Origin: Prevotellaceae bacterium UBA4332
GTDB lineage: Bacteria; Bacteroidota; Bacteroidia; Bacteroidales; Bacteroidaceae
DNA: 64,000 bases
Reading direction: 5' to 3'
Assembly (NCBI GenBank): GCA_002394365.1
Contig: DGTQ01000006.1
Span: forward strand, 22,402 to 86,401
In this document: one piece after another, positions 41,811-51,104 of the stretch
How positions within the stretch are numbered: position 1 is the stretch's first letter
Layout: each line of letters begins with the position of its first letter
The notes under the pieces: model-generated
Told to the model about the DNA's origin: nothing
The model's database searches: none
The model's input: only the letters and a program-made list of their open reading frames with translations
Made by a program: the position numbers and the translations under genes

Positions 41811-41842
41811 AAACCCCTTGAAGAAAATCTCCAAGGGGTTTT
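41811..41842 (-). terminator. Terminator of the OmpA-like gene
   Basis: AACCCCTTG (41812-41820) pairs with CAAGGGGTT (41832-41840); read on the minus strand it is followed by TTTTTCTTAA. Confidence 0.82.
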
Positions 41843-41878
41843 GTTATTTTGTTTTTAAGTTATTCTCTAAGAGTTGAA

Positions 41879-43042
41879 TTACTTAGTTGTGTCGTTGAAG
41901 AGAGCAACACGGTTGAACTCAACCTCGTCGAAGAGCTTGTCTGTTGCGCCAAGACCCTCAGTCTCGAGACGGTCAGCAGAAATCTTATACTTCTTAACGA
42001 GCATATCCTTAACTGCTGCAGCACGTGCCTCAGAGAGCTTCTGGTTGAGCTCTGCGTTGCCTTCTGGTGAAGCGTAGCCAGAGATCTTAACCTTAGCGTC
42101 CTTGTTGTTCTTCATGTACCTAGCAATCATCTCAACGTTAGCCTCCTGAGCCTTGTCGATAACTGACTTGCCCTGACGGAAGATAACTGATGGCTGGAGG
42201 TTAGCTGCCTTAGCCTCAACTACTGGCTTGTTCTCGCAGTCAGCAAGAGCCTTCTTCAGCTGAGCAATCTGAGCGTCCTTCTGAGCGTTAGCGTTGTTAG
42301 CTGCGTCGAGGTCGCCACGGAGACCGTTGATCTGTGCGTTGAGAGCGTCGATCTCAGCCTGGTCGCGGAGCTGCTCGATAGCGAAGTTGTGAGTACCGTT
42401 AGAAGTTGGGAGCTTGTAGATGATACCAGCCTTCAGGTCGAGGTTAGCACGGTTGAGGTTGTAAGCGAATGGAGTTGCTCCTTCCCATGAACCGTAGCCC
42501 TGCATTGCGTAAGTGATAGATGGCTCAACGAAGATCTGCCACTGCTTCTTAGCACCGAGGTTCAGAGCGATGTCAAGACCTGCCTTAGAGTTGATAGCGT
42601 TTGTGTGGTTGCCATTGAAAACGTGTGTCCAACCGAAACCATAGAGAGCGATGAACTCAAGCTTACGTGGCTCACCCTTGTAACCTGCGAAAAGGTTGTT
42701 GAGGTTGAAAGTACCGAGGAGGTTTACGTCAAGACCGTTAACGAAACGACCTGTACCTACCCATCCGCACTTTGTGCGATCTGCACCATGAGCGTTAAAA
42801 CGAACAACACCCTCTGCACGGAGACCGAATACAGTAGTGAAGTTCTTACCTACGATAAGAGTAGCATTAGGGTTGAATGCGCGGAATGCGCCCTGATGCC
42901 ACTTTGTAGCCTTTGTCTCAGCACCTGCAGCGAAACCAACGTAAACGTTGTCAAGAGCCTTAGAAGCTGTAACAGCAGTCTTCTGTGCGCTTGCTGATAC
43001 TGCTATAGCAGCAGCAGCGATAAACATTGCAATCTTTTTCAT
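41879..43042 (-). CDS. OmpA family outer-membrane protein
   Basis: 387 residues. Signal peptide MKKIAMFIAAAAIAVSASAQ, an N-terminal eight-strand-type beta-barrel region, a coiled-coil-like linker (QLRDQAEIDALNAQINGLRG), then a C-terminal OmpA/MotB peptidoglycan-binding domain (SGYASPEGNAELNQKLSEAR, AAAVKDMLVKKYKI). It anchors the outer membrane to the cell wall. Codon use is strongly biased (GCA/GCT, AAG, GGT, CGT), consistent with an abundant protein. A -7 box TAATTTTG (43135-43142) gives a leader of about 85 bases; the end has a clear terminator. Confidence 0.93.
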   Translation of the reverse strand: MKKIAMFIAAAAIAVSASAQKTAVTASKALDNVYVGFAAGAETKATKWHQGAFRAFNPNATLIVGKNFTTVFGLRAEGVVRFNAHGADRTKCGWVGTGRFVNGLDVNLLGTFNLNNLFAGYKGEPRKLEFIALYGFGWTHVFNGNHTNAINSKAGLDIALNLGAKKQWQIFVEPSITYAMQGYGSWEGATPFAYNLNRANLDLKAGIIYKLPTSNGTHNFAIEQLRDQAEIDALNAQINGLRGDLDAANNANAQKDAQIAQLKKALADCENKPVVEAKAANLQPSVIFRQGKSVIDKAQEANVEMIARYMKNNKDAKVKISGYASPEGNAELNQKLSEARAAAVKDMLVKKYKISADRLETEGLGATDKLFDEVEFNRVALFNDTTK

Positions 43043-43134
43043 TGTTTTTTTAATAAATAATAATGTTGTTTTGTTGTATTATCTTTGCTTTAAAATATGC
43101 TTTGAAATCCTTGCCTTGTTGGCATTTTCGAGTG

Positions 43135-43142
43135 CAAAATTA
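43135..43142 (-). promoter_or_regulatory. -7 box (TAATTTTG) for the OmpA-like gene
   Basis: The minus strand reads TTAATTTTGCACTCG, matching TAnnTTTG, 93 bp before the ATG. Confidence 0.6.
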
Positions 43143-43256
43143 AGAGAAACCTTTGAAACTGACAAAAGTTTTTGTGCGAATAAGCAAAGAGGCGTTAATT
43201 TCTTGATATTTATCAAGGTTGTGCACGCGCACGTGTGTTATTCCGTAAATATTTAT

Positions 43257-43264
43257 TAACTTTG
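43257..43264 (+). promoter_or_regulatory. -7 box (TAACTTTG) for the YfhO-like gene
   Basis: TAACTTTGCACCAG lies 67 bp before the ATG at 43331. Confidence 0.6.
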
Positions 43265-43330
43265 CACCAGTCTTGAAGTTGCATTTCGAGATATTTACGT
43301 TGAAGGTTACACATTATTTATATTATACAC

Positions 43331-45847
43331 ATGCGCGTGAATACATTTAAGAGATTTATTCCTGACGTTCTCGTCGTAGTACTTTTTGCGTTTATTTCAT
43401 TTGCTTATTTCTATCCGGCAGACATAGAGGGACGCATCCTCTATCGTCACGATTCCAGCGCTGGCAGGGGGCTGGGACAGGAAACAAGCGAGTTTAAGGC
43501 AAAGACTGGCGAGACTTCTCGCTGGACAGGTTCTGCATTCAGTGGTATGCCCACATACCAGAGTGCTCCTGCATACGACAGCAGCCACACTCTGTCGCAG
43601 GTGATGGATGCCTATCATCTGTGGCTTCCCGAGAACGTGTGGTATGTCTTTGCATATCTGTTCGGCTTCTACATAATGCTGAGGGCTTTCGACTTCCGCT
43701 GGTACCTTGCCATGCTTGGTGCAGTGGTGTGGGCTTTCAGCAGTTATTTCCTCATCATCATAGCAGCCGGGCACATCTGGAAGGTTATGGCACTTGCCTA
43801 TCTGCCTCCGATGATTGGTGGTATCCTGCTCGCTTACAAGGGAAGGTATCTTACAGGACTCGCCGTAACAGGTATCTTCACTGCATTCGAGATAAATGCC
43901 AACCACGTTCAGATGACCTATTACTACCTCTTTATTATACTCTTTCTTGTTATAGGTTTCCTGGTCGATGCCATTCGCCAGAAGCGCTATATGCACTTCC
44001 TCAAGGCATCGCTCGTGTGCATAGTGGGTGGACTGTTAGGTATTGCAGCCAATATCTCCAACCTTTACCACACATGGGAATACCAGAAGGAGTCCATGCG
44101 TGGAAAGAGCGAACTGGTTAAGGCAGATGTTGGAAACCAGACATCGAGTGGTCTTGAGCGTGACTATATCACTCAGTGGAGCTATGGCATAGACGAAACA
44201 TGGACGCTGCTGATACCAAACACCAAAGGCGGTGCCAGCATGACACCTGTCAGCGAGTGTGCAGCTGCTAAGGAAAAGGGCGACCCAATGTTTATGGAAA
44301 TTTACCAGCAGATGGGGCAATACTGGGGAGAACAGCCTGGCACTTCAGGACCTGTTTACGTAGGTGCTTTCATCATGATGCTTTTTGTTCTTGGCCTGTT
44401 CATCGTGAAAGGCAGCATCAAGTGGGCTTTGCTCGCTGCTACTGTGCTCAGCATCATGCTCTCATGGGGACACAACATGATGTGGCTTACTGATTTCTTC
44501 ATAGACTACGTGCCTATGTATGCCAAGTTCCGCACTGTTGCATCCATCCTCGTAATAGCCGAGTTCACCATTCCTCTGCTCGCACTCCTGGCATTAAAGA
44601 AACTTATTGATGAGCCTGATTGCGTTGTCTCTCAAGTCAGAGGCAAGAAAGTGAACTGGCTTTACGTCAGCTTTGCCATAACTGGAGGTATATGCGTACT
44701 CTTTGCACTTATGCCTACAGTGTTCTTCGACACCTTCGTAAGCTACGCAGAGAAAAGGGCTCTCAGCCAGATACCTCAGGAGGAACTTGCTCCACTGCTT
44801 GCCAACCTCACTGAGATACGCATAGCCACTTTCGTGAGCGACTGCTGGCGCTCTTTCTTCATCATTCTCGTATGTACCGTCGTAGTTGTACTCTATCGCA
44901 TGAAAAAACTTAATGTCATGCTGATGGCTTGTATCATAACAATAGTGTGTCTCTTTGATATGTGGCAGGTGGACAAGCGATACCTCAATGACGGAATGTT
45001 TGTAAGCAACACCCTGCGTAGTGCGCCTATCGAGCCCACGGAGACAGACCTCGAGATACTGAAGGACAAGTCGCTTGACTATCGTGTGCTCAATTTCGCC
45101 AGCAATACGTTCAACGAAAACGAAACCTCATATTTCCATAAATCAATAGGCGGCTATCATGCTGCCAAGCTGCGCCGCTATCAGGAACTGATAGAGGCAC
45201 ACATCTCTCCAGAGATGCAGAAAGGATTCAATGCAATTATTGAGGCACAAGGTGATATGGCTCAGGTAAATGGAGATAGTCTCATGCCTGTCATCAACAT
45301 GCTCAACACCAAGTACTTTATCCTCCCTCTGCAGGGTGGCAAGACTATGCCTCTTCTCAACCCTTATGCTATGGGTAACGGTTGGTTTGTAAAGGAAGTC
45401 AGGTATGTAAACAATGCCAACGAAGAACTGGATGCTCTCAGCCAGATAGACCTTCGCACCACTGCTGTTGCCGACAAGAAATTTGAGTCAGTATTGGGCA
45501 AGAGTACTGTGCAAGATTCTTCTGCCTCAGTCACTCTCACGTCTTACGCACCAAACGAGTTGCACTATGATATCAACTCCTCTACTGGTGGCGTAGTGGT
45601 TCTGTCAGAGGTTTATTATCCAGGCTGGACAGCCACAATCGATGGCTCACCCGTTGAGGTAGGCAGAGTAAACTACGTGCTTCGTGCCATCAATGTCAAG
45701 CCTGGCTCTCACAAGGTGGTGCTCACCTTTAAGCCTCAGAGCATCCAGACCACTGAGACCATAGCCTATATAGCTCTCGTCCTGCTCCTGCTCTGCGTTA
45801 TTGCCGTTCTGGGCATAAAGGCATATCGAGGAAAGACAGGAGCATAG
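43331..45847 (+). CDS. YfhO-like polytopic membrane protein (GT-C glycosyltransferase type)
   Basis: 838 residues with about a dozen hydrophobic segments, then a soluble C-terminal beta-rich region and a last membrane helix (IALVLLLLCVIAVLGI). After the first helix the conserved acidic/loop segment (YFYPADIEGRILYRHDSSAG) and FSGMPTYQSAPAYDSS match the YfhO/GT-C-type family found in Bacteroidetes. Bacillus YfhO is involved in glycosylation of lipoteichoic acid; here an undecaprenyl-linked sugar donor is likely but unproven. The C-terminal segment VVVLSEVYYPGWTATIDGSP is characteristic of the family. It has its own promoter and convergent neighbours share a terminator. Confidence 0.85.
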   Translation: MRVNTFKRFIPDVLVVVLFAFISFAYFYPADIEGRILYRHDSSAGRGLGQETSEFKAKTGETSRWTGSAFSGMPTYQSAPAYDSSHTLSQVMDAYHLWLPENVWYVFAYLFGFYIMLRAFDFRWYLAMLGAVVWAFSSYFLIIIAAGHIWKVMALAYLPPMIGGILLAYKGRYLTGLAVTGIFTAFEINANHVQMTYYYLFIILFLVIGFLVDAIRQKRYMHFLKASLVCIVGGLLGIAANISNLYHTWEYQKESMRGKSELVKADVGNQTSSGLERDYITQWSYGIDETWTLLIPNTKGGASMTPVSECAAAKEKGDPMFMEIYQQMGQYWGEQPGTSGPVYVGAFIMMLFVLGLFIVKGSIKWALLAATVLSIMLSWGHNMMWLTDFFIDYVPMYAKFRTVASILVIAEFTIPLLALLALKKLIDEPDCVVSQVRGKKVNWLYVSFAITGGICVLFALMPTVFFDTFVSYAEKRALSQIPQEELAPLLANLTEIRIATFVSDCWRSFFIILVCTVVVVLYRMKKLNVMLMACIITIVCLFDMWQVDKRYLNDGMFVSNTLRSAPIEPTETDLEILKDKSLDYRVLNFASNTFNENETSYFHKSIGGYHAAKLRRYQELIEAHISPEMQKGFNAIIEAQGDMAQVNGDSLMPVINMLNTKYFILPLQGGKTMPLLNPYAMGNGWFVKEVRYVNNANEELDALSQIDLRTTAVADKKFESVLGKSTVQDSSASVTLTSYAPNELHYDINSSTGGVVVLSEVYYPGWTATIDGSPVEVGRVNYVLRAINVKPGSHKVVLTFKPQSIQTTETIAYIALVLLLLCVIAVLGIKAYRGKTGA

Positions 45848-45857
45848 CTTCTACCTT

Positions 45858-45911
45858 AAATTAACTAGTAAATTTTCAAAATTAACTAGTAAATTCTTCA
45901 AATTAACTAGT
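45858..45911. repeat. 21-bp-period repeat with ACTAGT palindromes
   Basis: AAATTAACTAGT begins at 45858, 45879 and 45900, i.e. every 21 bp, in the 3' gap between the YfhO-like and btuC-like genes and directly before a terminator. Confidence 0.8.
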
Positions 45912-45922
45912 TAATTCTACAT

Positions 45923-45958
45923 AAAAGCATAGCTACTCTAATCAGTGGCTATGCTTTT
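45923..45958. terminator. Bidirectional terminator
   Basis: AAAAGCATAGCTACT, a short loop, then AGTGGCTATGCTTTT. T-rich on one side and A-rich on the other, between the convergent YfhO-like and btuC-like genes. A second ATGCTTTTGTCTTTAGT string follows. Confidence 0.8.
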
Positions 45959-46005
45959 GTCTTTAGTTACTATGCTTTTGTCTTTAGTAGGTATGCCTTC
46001 CCCTG

Positions 46006-47034
46006 CTATCGCTTCCTGAAAATAATGTAGATGATTACAGGAGCACCAAAGATTGGGGTTACTGCGTTGAGGGGTATTATAATGTTTTCGGGCAGTTGAC
46101 AGATAACATTGCACAACAATGCTATGGAGGCTCCGCAAAGCATTGTGGCAGGAAGAAGTATCGTGTGGTCTGAAGTACGCACAATGAGTCGGGCTATGTG
46201 TGGCACTGCCAGTCCTATGAAAGCCACTGGTCCGCAATATGCAGTTGCTGTTGCAGTAAGAATACCTGTCACTATGAGTAGCCAGCGACGCACACTATGA
46301 ACGTTGATGCCAAGATTAGTGGCATACCCTTCGCCAAGCAGCAGGGCATTGAGAGGTTTTATGAGCAACACGCTGAGCAGAAGCCCCACGAGACTCACCA
46401 GTATAAAGAAAGGCAGTTGGCTCAACGTTACATCTGCGAAACTACCCATTCCCCACATAACGTAACTGTGAATATTATCAGCATTAGCAAAGATATTGAG
46501 CAGCATCACAATAGAGGAAGCGAGATAACTCACCATGATACCTACGATGAGGAGCATAATGCTGTTTTTTATCATAGAAGAAACAACCAGCAATATAAAG
46601 ATTATCAGCAACGAACCCAGAAAGGCTCCTATGACGACGGCGATATTGCCGATAAATTGAAAATTCAAAATTGAGAATTGAGAATTATCGCCACTGCTCA
46701 GACTTATCACCCCACCAGTTATGAGCATCACTATTGCCACACCCACGCTGGCACCATTGGTAATGCCTAGTATCGACGGACCTGCAAGGGGATTGCGAAA
46801 GGTTGTCTGGAGCAACAAGCCAGACACTGCGAGACTTGCACCACAAAGAGATGCCGTTACTGCTTGTGGCACTCGCGACTCCATCACTATATAGCGCCAG
46901 CTTTCCTTTGACACTTCACCCCCCATGACAGCATTCCACACCTCATTAGCTGGTATCTCCACCGACCCGCAAAGCAGGCTGAGAAGAAAGAGCATAATGA
47001 AGAACAAAGAATGAAGTATGAGGATTTTTTTCAT
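46006..47034 (-). CDS. btuC: Cobalamin/iron-siderophore-type ABC transporter permease (BtuC/FecCD)
   Basis: 342 residues with about ten membrane helices. ASLCGASLAVSGLLLQTTFR and NPLAGPSILGITNGASVGVA are the FecCD/BtuC signature, and GPVAFIGLAVPHIARLIV the coupling region that docks the ATPase. It forms the inner-membrane channel for B12 imported from the periplasmic binding protein encoded just upstream. The loop after the third or fourth helix contains NSQFSILNFQF, encoded by a TTGAAAATTCAAAATTGAG repeat (46653-46687). No btuD ATPase gene follows: the operon ends at a terminator and convergent gene. The assignment to B12 rests on the riboswitch and btuB in the same operon. Confidence 0.88.
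   Translation of the reverse strand: MKKILILHSLFFIMLFLLSLLCGSVEIPANEVWNAVMGGEVSKESWRYIVMESRVPQAVTASLCGASLAVSGLLLQTTFRNPLAGPSILGITNGASVGVAIVMLITGGVISLSSGDNSQFSILNFQFIGNIAVVIGAFLGSLLIIFILLVVSSMIKNSIMLLIVGIMVSYLASSIVMLLNIFANADNIHSYVMWGMGSFADVTLSQLPFFILVSLVGLLLSVLLIKPLNALLLGEGYATNLGINVHSVRRWLLIVTGILTATATAYCGPVAFIGLAVPHIARLIVRTSDHTILLPATMLCGASIALLCNVICQLPENIIIPLNAVTPIFGAPVIIYIIFRKR
46653..46687 (-). repeat. TTTTCAATTTTGAATTTTC-type repeat in frame in btuC
   Basis: The coding strand reads CTCAATTCTCAATTTTGAA TTTTCAATTTATC (spaced here), giving the peptide NSQFSILNFQF. Same string family as 35891-35922 and 2550-2572. Confidence 0.75.
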
Positions 47035-47055
47035 GCTTAACGCTTCGTACGATAA

Positions 47056-48207
47056 TTAGGGGGTAAGTCTTTTATAATAACGCAATTGATAGTCTTTAAG
47101 TACGTCAGGATGAAAAATCTTTACGTAGTCCTTCAACAGTATATTAGGATGAAACGGGGTTTCCTCGTAGTAAGGCACCCTACTCAGGTTGCAACCATAG
47201 ACATTGCCTGTCTGGAAAGCCTTCATCCTTCCATAGTTGCCCCACTCGCCGGCAAGCTGCTCACTCGTGATATCCACTGCCTGGTTGTATTTAATCATCC
47301 ACACATCTGCCTGCTGAGCACGGTCAAAGACCACCTCTGGTGCCATAGCCACACTGCCAGATACTTTCTCGTTGCTGAACACATAGTTGGCTCCTGCATC
47401 GTTTAACAATCTGCCCACCGTGCTCAAAGCTCCTGCAACATACCACGTAGAACCATATTTCTTCTCCGTAACGGCAGAAGGCCTTTTCTCCACATGCTCC
47501 ACTAACTTTTTTGTTGCATTATAATCTTCTTCTACTGTACGGAAAAGACTGTCGGCTTCCTCTGCCTTACCTATCAGCATACCATAGAAACGCATCCATT
47601 CGGCTCTGCCCAGCGCACTGTCTTCCATATAATCGGCACACTCCACTATGGGAATACCGAGCTTTCCCAGTTTACCGTAAGTACCAGCATTTTCAAACGG
47701 AGACAGGAGTATCGCATCTGGATTCAACTCTATGATGCTTTCTATGTCTGGGTTCGTACCCAGTCCGCAGTCTTTTATCAAGCCCTTCTGCACATCCTCA
47801 CGTATTTTTTTAAGATACATATACTCCATATCACACACCCCCTTTATGGCATCATAGCCATCAAGCTCATTAAACAGGCTTGTGTGTACTGAGGTGTAGA
47901 GCACAGCCTTCTTGAGAGGAGTGCGTATTATGGTACCCTTTGGCAAACTTGCGGGGAGAGCACTGTCTCGTGGCACAAGCACATAGCGATGAAGCAGAAC
48001 TTTTTCTTCTGCCTGCTTCTCTGTACCGTCCTCCTTCCAGGGGTTCCACACATCAGCCACCTCATAGCCGTCGCCCTGACGTATCTCTATCAGTTTGGCA
48101 TACTTGAGTCCTATGCTCTCTTCAGAAAAAGAAGCGATGCCGCCACTCGTGCACGAAGCAAGAGCAGACAGCACCGCAACTATTAAGAATATACAATGTT
48201 TATTCAT
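47056..48207 (-). CDS. btuF: Periplasmic cobalamin-binding lipoprotein (BtuF-like)
   Basis: A 383-residue class III solute-binding protein. The N-terminus MNKHCIFLIVAVLSALASC is a lipoprotein signal with lipobox LASC (Cys19). VLYTSVHTSLFNELDGYDAI and ESIIELNPDAILLSPFENAG are typical of the two-lobed helical-backbone fold (PF01497-type), and GSTWYVAGALSTVGRLLNDA continues the second lobe. It should hand cobalamin to the BtuC permease, whose gene starts 21 bp downstream. It lies 9 bp after the btuH-like gene in the riboswitch-led operon. Confidence 0.88.
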   Translation of the reverse strand: MNKHCIFLIVAVLSALASCTSGGIASFSEESIGLKYAKLIEIRQGDGYEVADVWNPWKEDGTEKQAEEKVLLHRYVLVPRDSALPASLPKGTIIRTPLKKAVLYTSVHTSLFNELDGYDAIKGVCDMEYMYLKKIREDVQKGLIKDCGLGTNPDIESIIELNPDAILLSPFENAGTYGKLGKLGIPIVECADYMEDSALGRAEWMRFYGMLIGKAEEADSLFRTVEEDYNATKKLVEHVEKRPSAVTEKKYGSTWYVAGALSTVGRLLNDAGANYVFSNEKVSGSVAMAPEVVFDRAQQADVWMIKYNQAVDITSEQLAGEWGNYGRMKAFQTGNVYGCNLSRVPYYEETPFHPNILLKDYVKIFHPDVLKDYQLRYYKRLTP

Positions 48208-48216
48208 GTGTTACTA

Positions 48217-51090
48217 CTACTTGACAATCTTGCGGACTGTGCCGTCATTCATCTTAACGATGCTCAGTCCCCTGGCAGCACTTGCCACACGACGGCCCTG
48301 CAGGTCATAGATGTCAGCAGCACTTACAGCCTCTGTCTTGACGTCGTTGATGCCTGTTGGGATTATGTCAACATTCTTCTCAGGCAGAACCTCCGTACCC
48401 TCAGCACCGAAGTTGTCGAAACAGAAGTAAGCAGGAGTATTCATGCCGTAGTCACCATTATCAGTACTTGTCAGATTGAAGCCGATCTTCTTCACCTTAC
48501 CCAGACTGCTGAGGTCAACATAGCGCCAGTCGTTGATGATGTAAGCCTTGTCCTCATCACGCAGGTCAGCAAGGTAGTATTCCTTCGTACCTGTAACCTC
48601 ATCGTTGGCGTCATAGCCAGTGATGGTGAGCAAGAACCAGTCATTCTTGCCAAACTTCTTTGCCAGTTCGCCCTCTGTTATTGCCGCATAAGCATAGCTG
48701 TTGTTGGTGATGTAGAAGCCTGGCACTACTATACCGTCTCCGTGGTTGAGCACGTTTACATAACAAGGACCATTGAACTCAGCTGTGTATGCCACACCAT
48801 AGTTGGAAGAACCATCATAACCTCCGCCTACAACGTTCTTCCACTGATCAGCGAGAGTCTTGTATTCTGTGTCCGTCTGGTTAGCATAACCGAACCAGTA
48901 CCAATAATCCCAGTCATGCATACAGCCAGTAGCAAACTCGAAGTCACCGCTTGTGAACTCTGTGCGGTCGTCGTCTTCCTCTGTGCTTATGCTCATGTGG
49001 CCGTCAGCAGGCACTGTTATATTCTCGAAGTCGGCTACGGCGAGAGGAAGTTCCACATTAAGTATTATTTCTGGCACACGGCCGAATACAGCCGTCTGAG
49101 ATATTGCCGTAAAGTTAGGTGCTCTTCCTGTAGTCTTTGATGTAGAACGGTGGTTGCCTATAGGGTCGCCAAAGCCTCCGATGCCCATTACGCCGTCAGC
49201 AATCTCTATGGTTGACTTCGTCCAGTCATTAGGCACGGTGAATGTAACAGCCTGTGAAGCGGGTGCATTAGCCATTGTGTACTGGTTGCCCTTACCTTTC
49301 GTTACGGTTACACCCTCAGCAGGCTTCTTATAGTCAAGGAAGGCATTGAAGTTGTGTATGCCAGACAGTTTGCCAGCCGGGTGATACAGACCTGAGTACT
49401 GTACTGTGACTTTATCGCCAGGCTTTACGCTTGTGACAACCTCGTCGCCCACCTTTATGTCGCGATGACAAGGCTTCGCCGTCATAACCTGATATATGCT
49501 CTTGCCTGATGCATCAGTAAGGCAGACAATGTTACGACCGAAGGTGAGACGGAGAGTATAGCTGCCATCTTCGTTCTTCGTTACGCCTTCCTTGCTGAAA
49601 CCTGTGTATGATGCAGAGTTTGTGCCGATGGTAGGACGAGCCAAAGTTACTGATTCAACACCCTCGGGTGTGAAGGTATAGTCATAGCCATCCTCTGTGT
49701 CGAGGTAATAGAGCACGTCAAATTCTGCGTCAACATTCTCCATAGCCAGTTTGGTGTCGATAGGAGAACCGCCTCCCCAGGGGGTAACAGTGGTGAGATA
49801 GTCCTTGTTGATAATGATGTTGGGCTTGATATCTGTAGCCTGCTCGCCTACGGTCACTACGAAGGCAGCAGTGTTCTCAGGCCATATAGCTCCCCAGTCA
49901 GCACCACCCACAAAGTCTTTCTTGGTAGCACCGCTGTAGGTATTAAGATGTATGGCATCGTATGTCACAAGTACTATTGCCGTACCAGTGCCTGTTGCCG
50001 TCAGCAGTTCGTCCTCAACCTTCACTACGGAGTTGTCCTCCTGTCCGTTAGTATTCACAACGGTGAAGTGGAAGTCTGGCTCAATGAAGTAGTTAGAGGT
50101 AATGCCGTCGATAAGCTCCCAGTTACGCATGGGCAGGATGTCGTATGTATCGCCCACATTAGCAAGTTTCAGATGTCCTGCAGGGTTGATATTCAGGAAC
50201 ATATCGCCCACGTTGTAACCGTTGTTTGATGCCACATCATGGTCTATGTACTTAGGGTCTTTAGCCTCCATGTCAGCATCGGTGAAGGCAAGTACAGGGC
50301 GCTTTGTCTCGTCAATACTCATTGTGAAGATACCAGCCTGAGTAAGCTTTCCCGTCTGGCTCACACGATAGTTATAAACCTGCTTGTCTGCCAGCTTGAA
50401 AGTATAAACCTTGTTGCCACCCTCGGTTGCAACGCTCTGGGGTGCTACCTCATTGAACTTTACGAAGTGAGCTTTCTTGGTACCCAGAAACAGGTTAGCC
50501 TCAGCAGGCACAGTGATGCTATATGCAGCACTCATCGGAGCCTCGATATTGACAGAAGCGTTGAAATTAACAGTGCCAGATGCCGTTGTGTTGAGATAGC
50601 CTTCTTCCTGATGTGCCGTTGATGGTGTGAGTTCCACGCTATACGTGTTGCCATTGAACACCAGGAACATCTTCTTGCCCGAGGTGTACTCACCCATGGC
50701 GGTGTTCACCTCTGCACCTTCCTTGGTTGTCACCTTGAGGTTGAATGTGTAGTCGGTGCCATACTCCCAACCAGTGTTCTTCACTGTAATTTCAGGAGAA
50801 TAGATAGCGAACGTGGTGTGGTCGGCATCCACGTCCACCTGAATGGTGCCTGATACAGTCTCGCCGTCAGCAGCCGTTGCCGTCAGCAGATAGGAGCCGT
50901 CAGCGGCGTCGAAGGTGTACTTGTTGCCACTTGCAGGCTCTCCAACGTTAACACTTTCGCTTGTCGTCATATTGACAAACGACTTAATCAGTTTGCTCTT
51001 GGCATTCATCGTCACCGTTATCTCGGTGGCGAACGTGCTACTCACGCAGAGCAGCATCAATGCCATAATGCTTAGTAAATGTTTTTTCAT
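48217..51090 (-). CDS. Large secreted DUF4465 (BtuH-like) protein
   Basis: 957 residues with signal peptide MKKHLLSIMALMLLCVSSTF. The N-terminal 690 residues are beta-rich and Ig-like without a family I recognise. The C-terminal region from FENITVPADGHMSIST has the DUF4465 pattern: WYWFGYANQTDTEYKTL, FYITNNSYAYAAI, KFGKNDWFLLTITGYDAN, YYLADLRDEDKAYIINDW, DNGDYGMNTPAYFCFDNF. DUF4465 proteins from gut Bacteroides were described as surface B12-binding proteins (BtuH); those are single-domain, so the long N-terminal extension here is unusual. It ends IYDLQGRRVASAARG, a short sorting-tail-like motif, rather than starting as a lipoprotein. The operon context strongly supports a cobamide role. Confidence 0.82.
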   Translation of the reverse strand: MKKHLLSIMALMLLCVSSTFATEITVTMNAKSKLIKSFVNMTTSESVNVGEPASGNKYTFDAADGSYLLTATAADGETVSGTIQVDVDADHTTFAIYSPEITVKNTGWEYGTDYTFNLKVTTKEGAEVNTAMGEYTSGKKMFLVFNGNTYSVELTPSTAHQEEGYLNTTASGTVNFNASVNIEAPMSAAYSITVPAEANLFLGTKKAHFVKFNEVAPQSVATEGGNKVYTFKLADKQVYNYRVSQTGKLTQAGIFTMSIDETKRPVLAFTDADMEAKDPKYIDHDVASNNGYNVGDMFLNINPAGHLKLANVGDTYDILPMRNWELIDGITSNYFIEPDFHFTVVNTNGQEDNSVVKVEDELLTATGTGTAIVLVTYDAIHLNTYSGATKKDFVGGADWGAIWPENTAAFVVTVGEQATDIKPNIIINKDYLTTVTPWGGGSPIDTKLAMENVDAEFDVLYYLDTEDGYDYTFTPEGVESVTLARPTIGTNSASYTGFSKEGVTKNEDGSYTLRLTFGRNIVCLTDASGKSIYQVMTAKPCHRDIKVGDEVVTSVKPGDKVTVQYSGLYHPAGKLSGIHNFNAFLDYKKPAEGVTVTKGKGNQYTMANAPASQAVTFTVPNDWTKSTIEIADGVMGIGGFGDPIGNHRSTSKTTGRAPNFTAISQTAVFGRVPEIILNVELPLAVADFENITVPADGHMSISTEEDDDRTEFTSGDFEFATGCMHDWDYWYWFGYANQTDTEYKTLADQWKNVVGGGYDGSSNYGVAYTAEFNGPCYVNVLNHGDGIVVPGFYITNNSYAYAAITEGELAKKFGKNDWFLLTITGYDANDEVTGTKEYYLADLRDEDKAYIINDWRYVDLSSLGKVKKIGFNLTSTDNGDYGMNTPAYFCFDNFGAEGTEVLPEKNVDIIPTGINDVKTEAVSAADIYDLQGRRVASAARGLSIVKMNDGTVRKIVK

Positions 51091-51104
51091 AATAGAATTA
51101 CTTT

